In this document: positions 51,715 through 60,460 of the stretch, one piece after another
Numbering within the stretch: position 1 is the first letter of the stretch
Layout of the letters: each line of letters begins with the position of its first letter
Assembly (NCBI GenBank): GCA_009773495.1
Contig: WSXW01000007.1
Span: 1 to 64,000 of the forward strand
Direction of reading: 5' to 3'
From: Bacillota bacterium
Lineage (GTDB): Bacteria; Bacillota; UBA994
Length of the DNA stretch: 64,000 bases
Translations under genes and position numbers: made by a program
Notes under the pieces: model-generated
What the model was told of the DNA's origin: nothing
Databases searched by the model: none
Seen by the model: the letters and a program-made list of their open reading frames with translations, nothing else

Positions 51715-53010
51715 TTACGCCTGCAGCTTCTTCTTCCCGGCCATGGCTCGCTTCCATGCATACATAGCAAGAGATGCGGCAATTACGCCGTATGCTACAA
51801 AAGCACGGAAAAACTCGCCGAGCTGAGCATCTCCAAGAAGTGTCTTTCCTGCGTTTGGAGATACGATAAAGAGTGTGTGGAACAATACCATACCAATAAG
51901 CGCTTGCCCGACAGTCGCCTTAGCGACTGATGCACCCCCGATGAGTAATGCAGCAATAGCAAACATACCCACCGACTCGTGACTGCCATAGGTGTTTAGG
52001 TTGCCAAAATTCTGTAAGAGCAGCAGTTGCCCCCAGGCTGCCAGAACGGTTGATATTGTAATAGCGATAATCCTAGTTTTGTTGACATCAATCCCCGAGA
52101 CTTTAGCGATATGCTGGTCCTGCCCAACAGTTCTAAAATCCTGGCCCAGCTTTGTCTTGATGATAAAGAGATTAAAAAGACACGCAATAGCAATCAGGGC
52201 GAATGTTACTGCAGGTACTTCTATGAAATTTATGAGCGAGTCCGAAGACTTGACCATCATAGAGCCGGCAGCAATTACTGCAGCCAAGCCAAGATAGAGA
52301 AACGACTTATTGCGGGCTGCAGCAGTACTGTGGCTTTGTCCAAACAGCGAAAATAAGTAGTAGGCCCCCATTGCAGCGGCCACAGCAAAACCGAATACAG
52401 GTAGCGACACTATATACATGCCATCAATAGCATTCGTTACGATTCTAAGGTCAACTGTATTCTTCACCCCGATACCGTTCCCGAGCAACAACTCAGGATT
52501 ATTGATTTTGATCAAGGTGCCAACCAATACCAAAAGCAACAGTTGATACAGCCCGTTGGCAAAGAAACCTGTGACCATACTGGTTATCATCTCTTGACCG
52601 CGGGTTTTGTTAAGCAATCTGCCGGTCATCACGCCAAAAAGCATTGCTAGTGGCGTTGATATAAGAACTGCCAGCAAAAAGCCAACAAGCCCCCCTATTT
52701 GCCAGTGCACAACCATGAGTATGGCCAACTGCCCGGCCATTGCTCCCAAAACAATTGCGAAGTTTAATCCCATACCCGCCATGACCGGGATGAGCAGAGC
52801 GAGAATTAGAAAAGCATTACGCGCTATCCGCACAACAAGGTCGCTCAAAATAAACGAAATTGGTAGCTTAGAAAACCAAATCCCTAATCCACAAATCACT
52901 ACAAAGAGCAGCATAACCATATTGTCGAATAGAAATGACCTGACGTTACTTATGCCTTGACCAGTCTTCTTCGGCAGATTACCGACGTTAGTTTTAATTT
53001 CTGTTCTCAT
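51715..53010 (-). CDS. ABC importer permease 2 (BPD_transp_2)
   Basis: An inner-membrane permease of 431 residues from the ATG at 53010, with GGAGG 8 bases upstream that overlaps the end of permease 1. About ten membrane segments are visible. The motif GAMAGQLAILMVVHW plus LNKTRGQEMITSMVTGFFANG matches the EAA-like loop of sugar/nucleoside importers. The N-terminal 30 residues are hydrophilic. It is the last gene of the operon with the DUF3798 binding protein. Confidence 0.87.
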   Translation of the reverse strand: MRTEIKTNVGNLPKKTGQGISNVRSFLFDNMVMLLFVVICGLGIWFSKLPISFILSDLVVRIARNAFLILALLIPVMAGMGLNFAIVLGAMAGQLAILMVVHWQIGGLVGFLLAVLISTPLAMLFGVMTGRLLNKTRGQEMITSMVTGFFANGLYQLLLLVLVGTLIKINNPELLLGNGIGVKNTVDLRIVTNAIDGMYIVSLPVFGFAVAAAMGAYYLFSLFGQSHSTAAARNKSFLYLGLAAVIAAGSMMVKSSDSLINFIEVPAVTFALIAIACLFNLFIIKTKLGQDFRTVGQDQHIAKVSGIDVNKTRIIAITISTVLAAWGQLLLLQNFGNLNTYGSHESVGMFAIAALLIGGASVAKATVGQALIGMVLFHTLFIVSPNAGKTLLGDAQLGEFFRAFVAYGVIAASLAMYAWKRAMAGKKKLQA

Positions 53011-53011
53011 C

Positions 53012-54052
53012 TTAGTCACCTCCGCCAACCTGTGCCAAAGCGTACAGAATAATCCCGTTAGAGACTATTATTCTGGCTATTTCCGCCACACCACCCACAG
53101 TAATAATCTTGTTGGCCACTGGAAGGGCTATGACAAGAAGACCCTGCAGCAATATTGCACCGATAATAACATTAGAAATACTTGCTTTGCGCACGGTAGC
53201 TCCGCCAATCAGAATCGAGGCTACTGCCGCAAAACCCATAAACATAGGGGCTTCATAGAGCTGGAGAAAACCGAAGCTTTGTGAAAAAACTACGATACCG
53301 ATGGCGCCAAGAGCAGTGGACAGGACGGTGCCTAGGATACGATTTGTGTCAACGCTGAGGCCACTGGCAACCGCAAATTGACGGCTATCCCCAACTGCTT
53401 TCATAGCAATCCCTGTCTTGCTCCTCATGAACAGCCACACCAGAAGACAAAGCACCAAGAATACTAAAATCAACCCGGTAGGAATTGTAAATCCGCCAAT
53501 ATTAATGGAAAATATCTTGTTAAGAACTTGGTCATAGCGATCTTCCAAGGATATAGTGACACGTAAACCGCGTCCTATGGGCCAACGCATAGCCGCGCTT
53601 GTAAAGGGTAGCAAAGTCCATCCAATATTCATGAGCGAGACAAACGAAAAACCAACATAGGTCGAAACCATCATCTCAGAGCCCTTAACCTTGTTGAGCA
53701 ACCAACCGTAAGCCATACCAATTAAAACGGCTAGTGGCAAGCCTGTTAAAATTGCCACTATGATGGCGGTAAGACCAGTTAAGTTCCACTCTATAGCTAA
53801 TAAAGCACCCACTAGACCACCTAATATACCTAATGGCAATCCAAAGTTTGGACCTATGCCGCTGACAATGGCTGGCAACATCGCTAAAACAAAGATACCG
53901 TTCATCCCTACGCGTACTAATAGGTCCGACATTAGTGCTGGCAAGGGAATGTCGTAAATAGCGGCCAATATAACTAATACAGCTAGAAATGAAACTATAA
54001 TAGTGCGGGGCAGTCCTAATTCCTTCAGCAATAAGCGTATCCTATCAAGCAT
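53012..54052 (-). CDS. ABC importer permease 1 (BPD_transp_2)
   Basis: A permease of 346 residues from the ATG at 54052 (AAGGGGG site), overlapping the ATPase stop by 8 bases. Membrane segments and the loop LLNKVKGSEMMVSTYVGFSFV mirror those of the second permease, so the two form a heterodimeric channel. Similar pairs serve nucleosides (NupPQ/BmpDEF) or simple sugars in other bacteria. Confidence 0.87.
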   Translation of the reverse strand: MLDRIRLLLKELGLPRTIIVSFLAVLVILAAIYDIPLPALMSDLLVRVGMNGIFVLAMLPAIVSGIGPNFGLPLGILGGLVGALLAIEWNLTGLTAIIVAILTGLPLAVLIGMAYGWLLNKVKGSEMMVSTYVGFSFVSLMNIGWTLLPFTSAAMRWPIGRGLRVTISLEDRYDQVLNKIFSINIGGFTIPTGLILVFLVLCLLVWLFMRSKTGIAMKAVGDSRQFAVASGLSVDTNRILGTVLSTALGAIGIVVFSQSFGFLQLYEAPMFMGFAAVASILIGGATVRKASISNVIIGAILLQGLLVIALPVANKIITVGGVAEIARIIVSNGIILYALAQVGGGD

Positions 54053-55655
54053 GCTGCGCAGCCCCCTTGCCACGGAATTTGTGATAGTCGCCGGACATCA
54101 TCAAACCATAGTCGACATCACTATCATCTGGAGATAAAATGCCTTCGACCTGCCCATGACAGATGATTACGATACGGTCGCAGACAGAACGCAGCTCGGC
54201 TAGTTCGCTCGAGGTCATGATTATGGTCATTCCCAGTTCCTTATTAAGCTTGACTAATGTTTCCATAACCAATTTCTTAGCGCCTACATCTATCCCGCGA
54301 GTCGGTTCCGAAACAAAGAGAATGGTTGGATCAATAGCCAAGGCGCGAGCAATACATACCTTCTGCTGATTCCCCCCGCTGAGGCGTCGAGTCAGCTGCG
54401 TAGGCCCCGTGCAGCGAATATCCAAACCCTTAATCATTTTAAGAGCGTGTTGCCTAATCGCGGATGAATCAACTTGACTGAAGAGTCCAAATTTCTTTAG
54501 GAACTTGTCCTTCATCTGCATTGCAGTAAACGCTATATTTAACTCAATTGACGAATCCAGAAGTAGTCCTACACCGCGACGATCCTCGGACACAAAAGCT
54601 AAACCAGCATGGTATGCCGCCCTTGTGTCGCTGAGGGCCAGTTTTGCTCCCTTTATAACTACCTCACCGATTGCGGGGTAGAGCCCCATAATACCGTTGG
54701 CGATGCCGATCTTACCTTGCCCCCCCAAACCACCAATGCCTAAGATTTCCCCTTGGTAAACATCTAGATCGACCTTGCGGACCTCTTCTCCAGGCATAAG
54801 GACTCTGAGCCCACGCACAGAAAGTGCAACATCACTGTTGGAAATGTTGACTTCTCCTCTGTCAAGCTTCTGAATCTCGCGTCCTACCATCAGTTCAGCA
54901 AGTTGGAAAGTATTTGTATCCTGCTTCTTAAGAGTGCGCACGAGTTCGCCATCACGCAAGACAGTAATGTTATCAGCTGCTGTCATTACTTCGTCTAATC
55001 TATGTGTAATAAAGAGAATTGCAATTCCTGACTCTGCAATTGCTTTCATTGCATTAAGAAGTGTGGAAGCCTCGCTCTCAGTCAGCACTGCGGTAGGCTC
55101 GTCGAAGACCAACACTTTCACATTGCTCTTATCAATTTCGCGGGCTATTTCTACGAACTGCATATATCCCACAGGAAGCCCGGCAACCTTTACCCACTCG
55201 TCAATATTCATACCTACGGTATCAAGCGCTTTGCGGGCGTCCTTATTCATCGCATCCATATCTAAACTCTTTAGAGCAGACCCAAACAAACGGCTTACAA
55301 CATTGTGCTTGGTGATCTCACGGTTGACTTTTATATTCTCGGTAATGGTGAACCCAGGAATCAACATGAATTCTTGGTGCACCATGCCTATACCAAGGTT
55401 CATGGCGTCATATGGAGATTTTACTTCTATTGGCTGTCCATCGATTAGTATTTCGCCTTCATAGCCCCCGGTGGAATGAATCACCGACATACCGAAGAGA
55501 ATATTCATAAGTGTGGATTTTCCAGCACCATTCTCACCCAGAACGGCATGAATCTCCCCGGGCTTTAGCTGAAGGCTCACATTCTTCAACACCCTGTTGC
55601 CAGCGTACTGTTTACTGATGCCCTTCATCTCAAGGACAAAATTATCCTTCTGCAA
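54045..55655 (-). CDS. ABC importer ATPase with two nucleotide-binding domains
   Basis: A double-domain ATPase of 536 residues of the sugar/nucleoside (MglA/NupO-like) class. Domain 1 has Walker A GENGAGKST (about 40-48), a degenerate signature and VLVFDEPTAVLTESE. Domain 2 has a degenerate Walker A (GGLGGQGK), signature LSGGNQQK and Walker B TILFVSEPTRGIDVG. Such asymmetry is normal for the class. It lies between the DUF3798 gene and the permeases. Confidence 0.92.
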   Translation of the reverse strand: MQKDNFVLEMKGISKQYAGNRVLKNVSLQLKPGEIHAVLGENGAGKSTLMNILFGMSVIHSTGGYEGEILIDGQPIEVKSPYDAMNLGIGMVHQEFMLIPGFTITENIKVNREITKHNVVSRLFGSALKSLDMDAMNKDARKALDTVGMNIDEWVKVAGLPVGYMQFVEIAREIDKSNVKVLVFDEPTAVLTESEASTLLNAMKAIAESGIAILFITHRLDEVMTAADNITVLRDGELVRTLKKQDTNTFQLAELMVGREIQKLDRGEVNISNSDVALSVRGLRVLMPGEEVRKVDLDVYQGEILGIGGLGGQGKIGIANGIMGLYPAIGEVVIKGAKLALSDTRAAYHAGLAFVSEDRRGVGLLLDSSIELNIAFTAMQMKDKFLKKFGLFSQVDSSAIRQHALKMIKGLDIRCTGPTQLTRRLSGGNQQKVCIARALAIDPTILFVSEPTRGIDVGAKKLVMETLVKLNKELGMTIIMTSSELAELRSVCDRIVIICHGQVEGILSPDDSDVDYGLMMSGDYHKFRGKGAAQHA

Positions 55656-55691
55656 ATTAACCCACCCCTTGTTTTCTAGAAAATTTAAAAA

Positions 55692-55722
55692 TGCAGGGGC
55701 ACCAATTGCTGGTGACCCTGCA
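55692..55722 (-). terminator. Hairpin after the DUF3798 gene
   Basis: Arms 55692-55704 and 55710-55722 (one mismatch) are followed on the minus strand by TTTTTAAATTTT. It probably limits read-through from the binding-protein gene into the ATPase gene, as at livK. Confidence 0.6.
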
Positions 55723-55741
55723 CCACTGCTAAAACGCTATG

Positions 55742-57235
55742 TTATTTGGAGAAGTCAACGTAGTCAGATAGGAATAGGAAATAATGAGGATAGAGTACGC
55801 CGGTTTTGCTGCTCTTCAGGTTACTAAGGTATACAGGACCTCCAGCCTTGGCCATGAGAATGCCTTCAAGCGATACCATGTCAACCATGCCGTTAGTCTG
55901 ATTGTTGAGATAAGCCATAGCATAGTCTACACCGGCTTCGATATAGAGCATGTTAACAGGTACTGGCCAGGTCGAAACACGCTTTTCCATACCAACCTTA
56001 GTGAGAGCGATCTTGATTTGCTCGATAACGTAAGGAACATTACCTTGCTTATCAGTCGGAATAGAGATACCTAATGCGCCGGGATAAGCATGGTAAGGCG
56101 ATGGGCAGCATTGTACTGGGAATATGGCTTTACCTGCAATAACTTGCTTAATCATTGGCTCCATCATGGAGCAGTTAGTGCCAAAGAAAGCCGTATCTTT
56201 GCCGTATTGAGCGATTTTGCGAGGAACGTCTTCCATGATAAATTGTTGAGTACCCGGAGTACCGCCTTCACCTGTTGGATCTGGTGCATCAGCGAATACA
56301 AACTTAATGCCTAGCTTCTCACAAGTTTTTTCCATAAGAACTCTTCTGTCATACAGGGTGGCATTAGACATATGGCGAGCGAAAGAGTAGTGTACAAAGG
56401 TCTTAGCACCCATTTTGTGGGCTTGTTCGATAATATTTACGCCACGCTCGATGTCGTTAAGCTGCATGAGAATGTCTGCCTTGCCCGCCATTAGATCGCG
56501 ATCTTCACCGGGTGTACCCGCGATGATGAGCATGTCTGGTCTCATCTTCTTAACTGCATCAATAGCAGAAGCAGATCCAACTACTGCTTGATTGATGATG
56601 ATAGCCTTAACGCTCTTGTCAGAGGCAATCGCCTTGAGATTAGAGATGGTCGTTTCAGTTTCGGTGGCGAATTTTGCTGGATAAGTGGTAAGAACGATAC
56701 GGTCTCCGTATTTCTTCTTAGCGTTTTCAGCAGCGCGCAGTTCTTCTTCGTTCTGAACCGCGGTACCGGTCATAATGCCAACCTTAAAGGTGGTGGCAGG
56801 AGCTGGGCCCCTAACTACTACTGTTTGCTTGGATGGGACCCATGTAACATCAGCACCGAGGTTCTCGGAAACGAAACGGACAGGAACTAAAGTACGACCT
56901 TTAATGATGGTTGGTGCAACGTCAAGCTTTATGGCTTTGCCGTTAACGGTAGCATTGGTGCTACCGATTACCAACGAAACGGTAGTGCTTCCCTTTACGC
57001 CTGTTACCGTACTGGTAGCGTCGTTCCACTGAACCGAAGCTCCTAGGGCCTCAAAGAGCACGCGGAACGGTACCAAAGTACGGCCACTCTGGATAACGGG
57101 CGCCACGTCAAGGGTCAAGTACCTCCCGTTAAACATGAGTTGTATGGTTGATGCCTGCGCTGAGTTCTGTCCCATGCCAAGTAGACCTACTACGGCAAGG
57201 GCAAAAATTGACACTAGAGCTATTACCTTCTTCAC
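55742..57235 (-). CDS. DUF3798 binding protein with an N-terminal stalk domain
   Basis: A secreted protein of 497 residues from a GTG start (AAGGAGG 7 bases upstream). A signal peptide covers about 1-28. Residues 32-145 form a copper-amine-oxidase N-terminal-like (stalk) domain with the twin motif LDVAPVIQSGRTLVPFRVL and LDVAPTIIKGRTLVPVRFV. From about residue 150 the DUF3798 domain (KVGIMTGTAVQNEEELRAAE) has a periplasmic-binding-protein look. It leads an importer operon with an ATPase and two permeases, so it should be the receptor. There is no lipobox; the stalk domain may attach it to the envelope. The ligand is unknown. Confidence 0.83.
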   Translation of the reverse strand: MKKVIALVSIFALAVVGLLGMGQNSAQASTIQLMFNGRYLTLDVAPVIQSGRTLVPFRVLFEALGASVQWNDATSTVTGVKGSTTVSLVIGSTNATVNGKAIKLDVAPTIIKGRTLVPVRFVSENLGADVTWVPSKQTVVVRGPAPATTFKVGIMTGTAVQNEEELRAAENAKKKYGDRIVLTTYPAKFATETETTISNLKAIASDKSVKAIIINQAVVGSASAIDAVKKMRPDMLIIAGTPGEDRDLMAGKADILMQLNDIERGVNIIEQAHKMGAKTFVHYSFARHMSNATLYDRRVLMEKTCEKLGIKFVFADAPDPTGEGGTPGTQQFIMEDVPRKIAQYGKDTAFFGTNCSMMEPMIKQVIAGKAIFPVQCCPSPYHAYPGALGISIPTDKQGNVPYVIEQIKIALTKVGMEKRVSTWPVPVNMLYIEAGVDYAMAYLNNQTNGMVDMVSLEGILMAKAGGPVYLSNLKSSKTGVLYPHYFLFLSDYVDFSK

Positions 57236-57425
57236 CTGATCTCCTCCTTAAGTAGATTTGTACCGATTGCTCTGCAGACACCTCTGCGAACTATCACCTC
57301 CTTCAACTGATGCTACTTTCCGTCAACTCTTTTGCCAGCCCTTCAAGTTGATGATACAACTCAAATTAACTAACACACCTCTACTGAGAATAGCACTATT
57401 ACTAGTTACATTCTGCACTTTGTAT
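57236..57425. other. Leader region of the DUF3798 operon
   Basis: I find no clear promoter. On the minus strand a perfect anti-Shine-Dalgarno complement AAGGAGGTGAT (57294-57304) is not followed by a usable start codon. A GTG overlapping it opens a 20-codon frame that ends on the GTGA of the binding-protein start. GTTG/CAAC dyads occur near 57347-57360. Regulation is unresolved. Confidence 0.3.
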
Positions 57426-57455
57426 AAAAATCCTTCGCTGAATCTTAGGATTTTT
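57426..57455 (-). terminator. Terminator of the beta-CASP gene
   Basis: Stem AAAAATCCT / AGGATTTTT (57426-57434 with 57447-57455) with T-rich ends on both strands, after the nuclease gene. Confidence 0.7.
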
Positions 57456-57499
57456 TTGATAGTTCTATTAGAATCGAGCTTTTGAGATACTCCCTGCTA

Positions 57500-59095
57500 C
57501 TATTGCGCCTTGGTGATAATTTGACGTAACAGGTTCTGCACGCGCTCTGCCGATTGGCGAGCTTCCCTAGCATCACGTTTAGTACCACGCTGCAACTGTC
57601 CATCCAGTGCTGCTCTCGCTTGTTGCCACAACAGATCCATCTCATCACTGGCCGACTTGGGAGCTGGCAGTACTTGAGCATGTCTAGTCATTTCACCACC
57701 CAGTAGATCATATTGGGTATAACAAGCAGGGACCTCTGTCCTTACACCCATGCGCCCCATCAAGAGATCCGCAAAAACACGTCGACTATCCGCCTCGCCG
57801 TGGGTTACAAACACTTGCTGCAGGTTATTCTTGAAGCCCTGCATCCACCAAAGCAGACCTTGTTGGTCGGCATGGGCAGAGAGACCCTCAATGCTGTGCA
57901 CATGAGCCCTAACAGCAATTTCCTCACTAAAGATAGTGACGAAAGGCTCCCCGTCACGAATTCGTCTGCCTAAGGTGCCTTCGGCTTGATAACCAACAAA
58001 CAGAATGTGTGCTCCAGCTCTCCACAGGTTATGCTTGAGATGATGTTTTATTCTCCCGGCCTCGCACATGCCACTGGCAGAGATAATTACACAGCCCTGC
58101 TCTACTTCATTCAGCCCTTTGCTATCTTCCACTGACCGGGTAAACTGCAAACCTGGGTAATCGAAGGGCGACATATTCTCCCTGAGCCTGTCCTTCGTTT
58201 CGTCGTCATAGTACTCTTGGTATTTCTGGAATACCTCTGTGGCTGAAATGGCGAGGGGGCTGTCAATATAAACTGGGATGAGGGGTATTTCTTCCGCGAG
58301 GTAGAGCTCGTTAATTTCATACAGTACATCCTGAGTACGCCCCACAGCAAAGGCCGGTATGATAACCTTCTCCTTAGTTGCGACGGCCTGGAGTAGAATA
58401 TCTCTTATTTTGTCCCTACGGACATGCGTCGCGTCGTGAAGGCGGTCACCGTATGTAGATTCTACAATGACAAAATCAGCCGCTTCAACCAGAGTGGGAT
58501 CGGCGACTATAGGTCTGCCCCGCTCCCCGAGGTCGCCTGAGAATACAATCTTTTTATCAATATCATTATGCTGAACAGTAAACTCTGCGATTGCTGAGCC
58601 TAAAATATGACCTGCGTCGTAAAACCTTAGGCTTAGTCCAGGCAAGAGCTCACGTGAGGCACCATAAGTCATGCCCCTAAATTGTTTAAGAGCTCGTTCT
58701 GCGTCTTCCATAGTGTATAACGGCGCCGCCGACTCAGAGCCTGCGCGTTTGCTTTTACGGGCTTGCCATTCTGCCTCAGATTCTTGGATGTGCGCTGAGT
58801 CCCTCAGCATTAGGTCGCACAGGCTGGATGTAGCCCGTGTGGCAATAATCTCTCCCTTAAAGCCATCGCGTACAAGTTTAGGTATTAGCCCGCTGTGGTC
58901 AATATGAGCGTGAGTTAACACAACGCAGTCAATGTCTTGGGGTGAGAAGGGAAACGGCCGCTCGTTTCTTGTTCTTAGCTCCTTGCCCCCCTGAAACATT
59001 CCGCAGTCTATTAAGACACGGCCGGTGTCGGTCTCGAGCAAGTAACATGACCCTGTAACAGAGTCGCATGCCCCGAAGAATGTTAGTTTTAGCAT
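57500..59095 (-). CDS. Beta-CASP metallo-beta-lactamase nuclease
   Basis: A protein of 531 residues. The metallo-beta-lactamase core has THAHIDHSG (HxHxDH at 62-67), DAGHILGSA and FSGDLGERGRP. The beta-CASP insert has PAFAVGRTQDVLYEI and the final histidine in VTHGEADSRR. Such proteins are RNA endo/exonucleases of the RNA-specificity type. The C-terminal 70 residues form a charged extension. Its ATG overlaps the stop of the glycosylase-like gene by 7 bases, so the two are coupled. A single terminator follows. Confidence 0.88.
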   Translation of the reverse strand: MLKLTFFGACDSVTGSCYLLETDTGRVLIDCGMFQGGKELRTRNERPFPFSPQDIDCVVLTHAHIDHSGLIPKLVRDGFKGEIIATRATSSLCDLMLRDSAHIQESEAEWQARKSKRAGSESAAPLYTMEDAERALKQFRGMTYGASRELLPGLSLRFYDAGHILGSAIAEFTVQHNDIDKKIVFSGDLGERGRPIVADPTLVEAADFVIVESTYGDRLHDATHVRRDKIRDILLQAVATKEKVIIPAFAVGRTQDVLYEINELYLAEEIPLIPVYIDSPLAISATEVFQKYQEYYDDETKDRLRENMSPFDYPGLQFTRSVEDSKGLNEVEQGCVIISASGMCEAGRIKHHLKHNLWRAGAHILFVGYQAEGTLGRRIRDGEPFVTIFSEEIAVRAHVHSIEGLSAHADQQGLLWWMQGFKNNLQQVFVTHGEADSRRVFADLLMGRMGVRTEVPACYTQYDLLGGEMTRHAQVLPAPKSASDEMDLLWQQARAALDGQLQRGTKRDAREARQSAERVQNLLRQIITKAQ

Positions 59096-60246
59096 GAAAT
59101 TGATCCCACCTTCAAATTTAAATATTGGGCTATGTCCTCAATAGTTTGCCTGATGGCATCCCTGACGTCAGGAGTAGCTTTGTCTAGCCACATATTCATT
59201 ATTTTCAGTTGCCCCTTGTCTCTGAGAGCTTTTAACTCAATTCGCCCTACGAAAGAGTTATCATATAGAATGGGCAGTACGTAATAACCATACTTCCGCT
59301 TTACTTCTGGCGTGTAAACTTCCCAACGATAGTCAAACTCAAAGATATCTAGGAGCCTATCGCGGTCCCACGCCAGGTTATCTAGGGGGGCGACGAATAC
59401 TGCTTGCTGCACTTCCGGTAGAATTGTAGCCTCTAACTCTGGAAGTAACGCGCTCGGACAATAGTATTTGCGCTTCACCCCTCCTATCTCTACCTCTGTT
59501 ACGCTCCCGGCATCAATCAGGCTAGATAAGTGTTTTTTCTTGGCGCCATCAAGCCAACCAAATCTAAATAGACTGCTTTGGCTCAGGCCATACGCGTTTA
59601 GGAACTTCATAAAGATAAAGTCCCGGTAATCGCTTAGACTAACATCTCTATTCATTAAGCCTAGGGGAACAATGCGCTCCGGAAGGTCATAGGTCCTTTG
59701 CATGCCCATACGACCCGAAATCATGACTTTCCCCACATAATGAAGAATGTCTAAGGCCTTTTTCTCAACCTTGGTTGACAATACATTTTGGGAATCCCAA
59801 AAACCACTGATTCTTTCGACGGAAGCGAAGTGCCGTGAACCGAGCGGGCCTTCGGACTCTAATCTATCAAGAATGTGAGCGGCTGCCTTGGCAACCTCTG
59901 GTTCCATAGTGTACTCCTGCTGGTGTTGTCGCATGCTGTAGGCAAAGTAAGGATAGTCCTCCATAGGGAGGATGCACAAGGCGTTGGCAAAGTATTCAAA
60001 AGATGACTTAGCCGTATAAAGCTCATGCTCCAACATTTCTGGGCGATAGCCCTCTACCCTGCAAAAGAGTGCATGGTGATGATTGCGCTCAAACACGTTA
60101 ATCGGGTCTATCTGCACTGCGCCCAGATGCCTAATGGCATCGCCCACTCCTGCCTGACCGCTAAACTTCGGCCCATAGGCCCTAAACGTCTGCCGATTTA
60201 TGAGAAACCTGCGGGCCTGCTCCCGCGATATTTTTATACTCGTCAT
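59089..60246 (-). CDS. YcaQ/AlkX-type DNA glycosylase family protein
   Basis: A winged-helix protein of 385 residues of the DUF1006/YcaQ family. The catalytic-type motif LGAVQIDPINVFERNHHH contains Q45-I-D47, matching the QxD form of YcaQ/AlkX rather than the QxQ of AlkZ. It also has FAPLDNLAWDR-like VAPLDNLAWDRDRL (about 308-321). Characterised relatives remove alkylated bases and open DNA interstrand crosslinks. It is co-transcribed and overlaps with the beta-CASP nuclease gene. Confidence 0.88.
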   Translation of the reverse strand: MTSIKISREQARRFLINRQTFRAYGPKFSGQAGVGDAIRHLGAVQIDPINVFERNHHHALFCRVEGYRPEMLEHELYTAKSSFEYFANALCILPMEDYPYFAYSMRQHQQEYTMEPEVAKAAAHILDRLESEGPLGSRHFASVERISGFWDSQNVLSTKVEKKALDILHYVGKVMISGRMGMQRTYDLPERIVPLGLMNRDVSLSDYRDFIFMKFLNAYGLSQSSLFRFGWLDGAKKKHLSSLIDAGSVTEVEIGGVKRKYYCPSALLPELEATILPEVQQAVFVAPLDNLAWDRDRLLDIFEFDYRWEVYTPEVKRKYGYYVLPILYDNSFVGRIELKALRDKGQLKIMNMWLDKATPDVRDAIRQTIEDIAQYLNLKVGSISC

Positions 60247-60328
60247 AATCTAACCTCGCTATACTGTTACTCTATTATTTATACCGTTCTACAAATAACC
60301 GCAATATCCCTTATTTCAGCATAAAAAA

Positions 60329-60351
60329 AGACCCCCTAAGGTAAGGGGTCT
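60329..60351 (-). terminator. Terminator of the serine hydrolase gene
   Basis: Stem AGACCCC / GGGGTCT, followed by TTTTTTT on the minus strand. It lies about 110 bases past the stop. Confidence 0.75.
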
Positions 60352-60460
60352 CCTACCGAGTTCAGTGTAAGTAAGTGTCTTTTTGTGCCAGAACAGCCAT
60401 ATGCAAAACACAATGGCGCTAGGGGATCAGTCTACGGTCAGTGTTACCGTTTCCCTCCGC

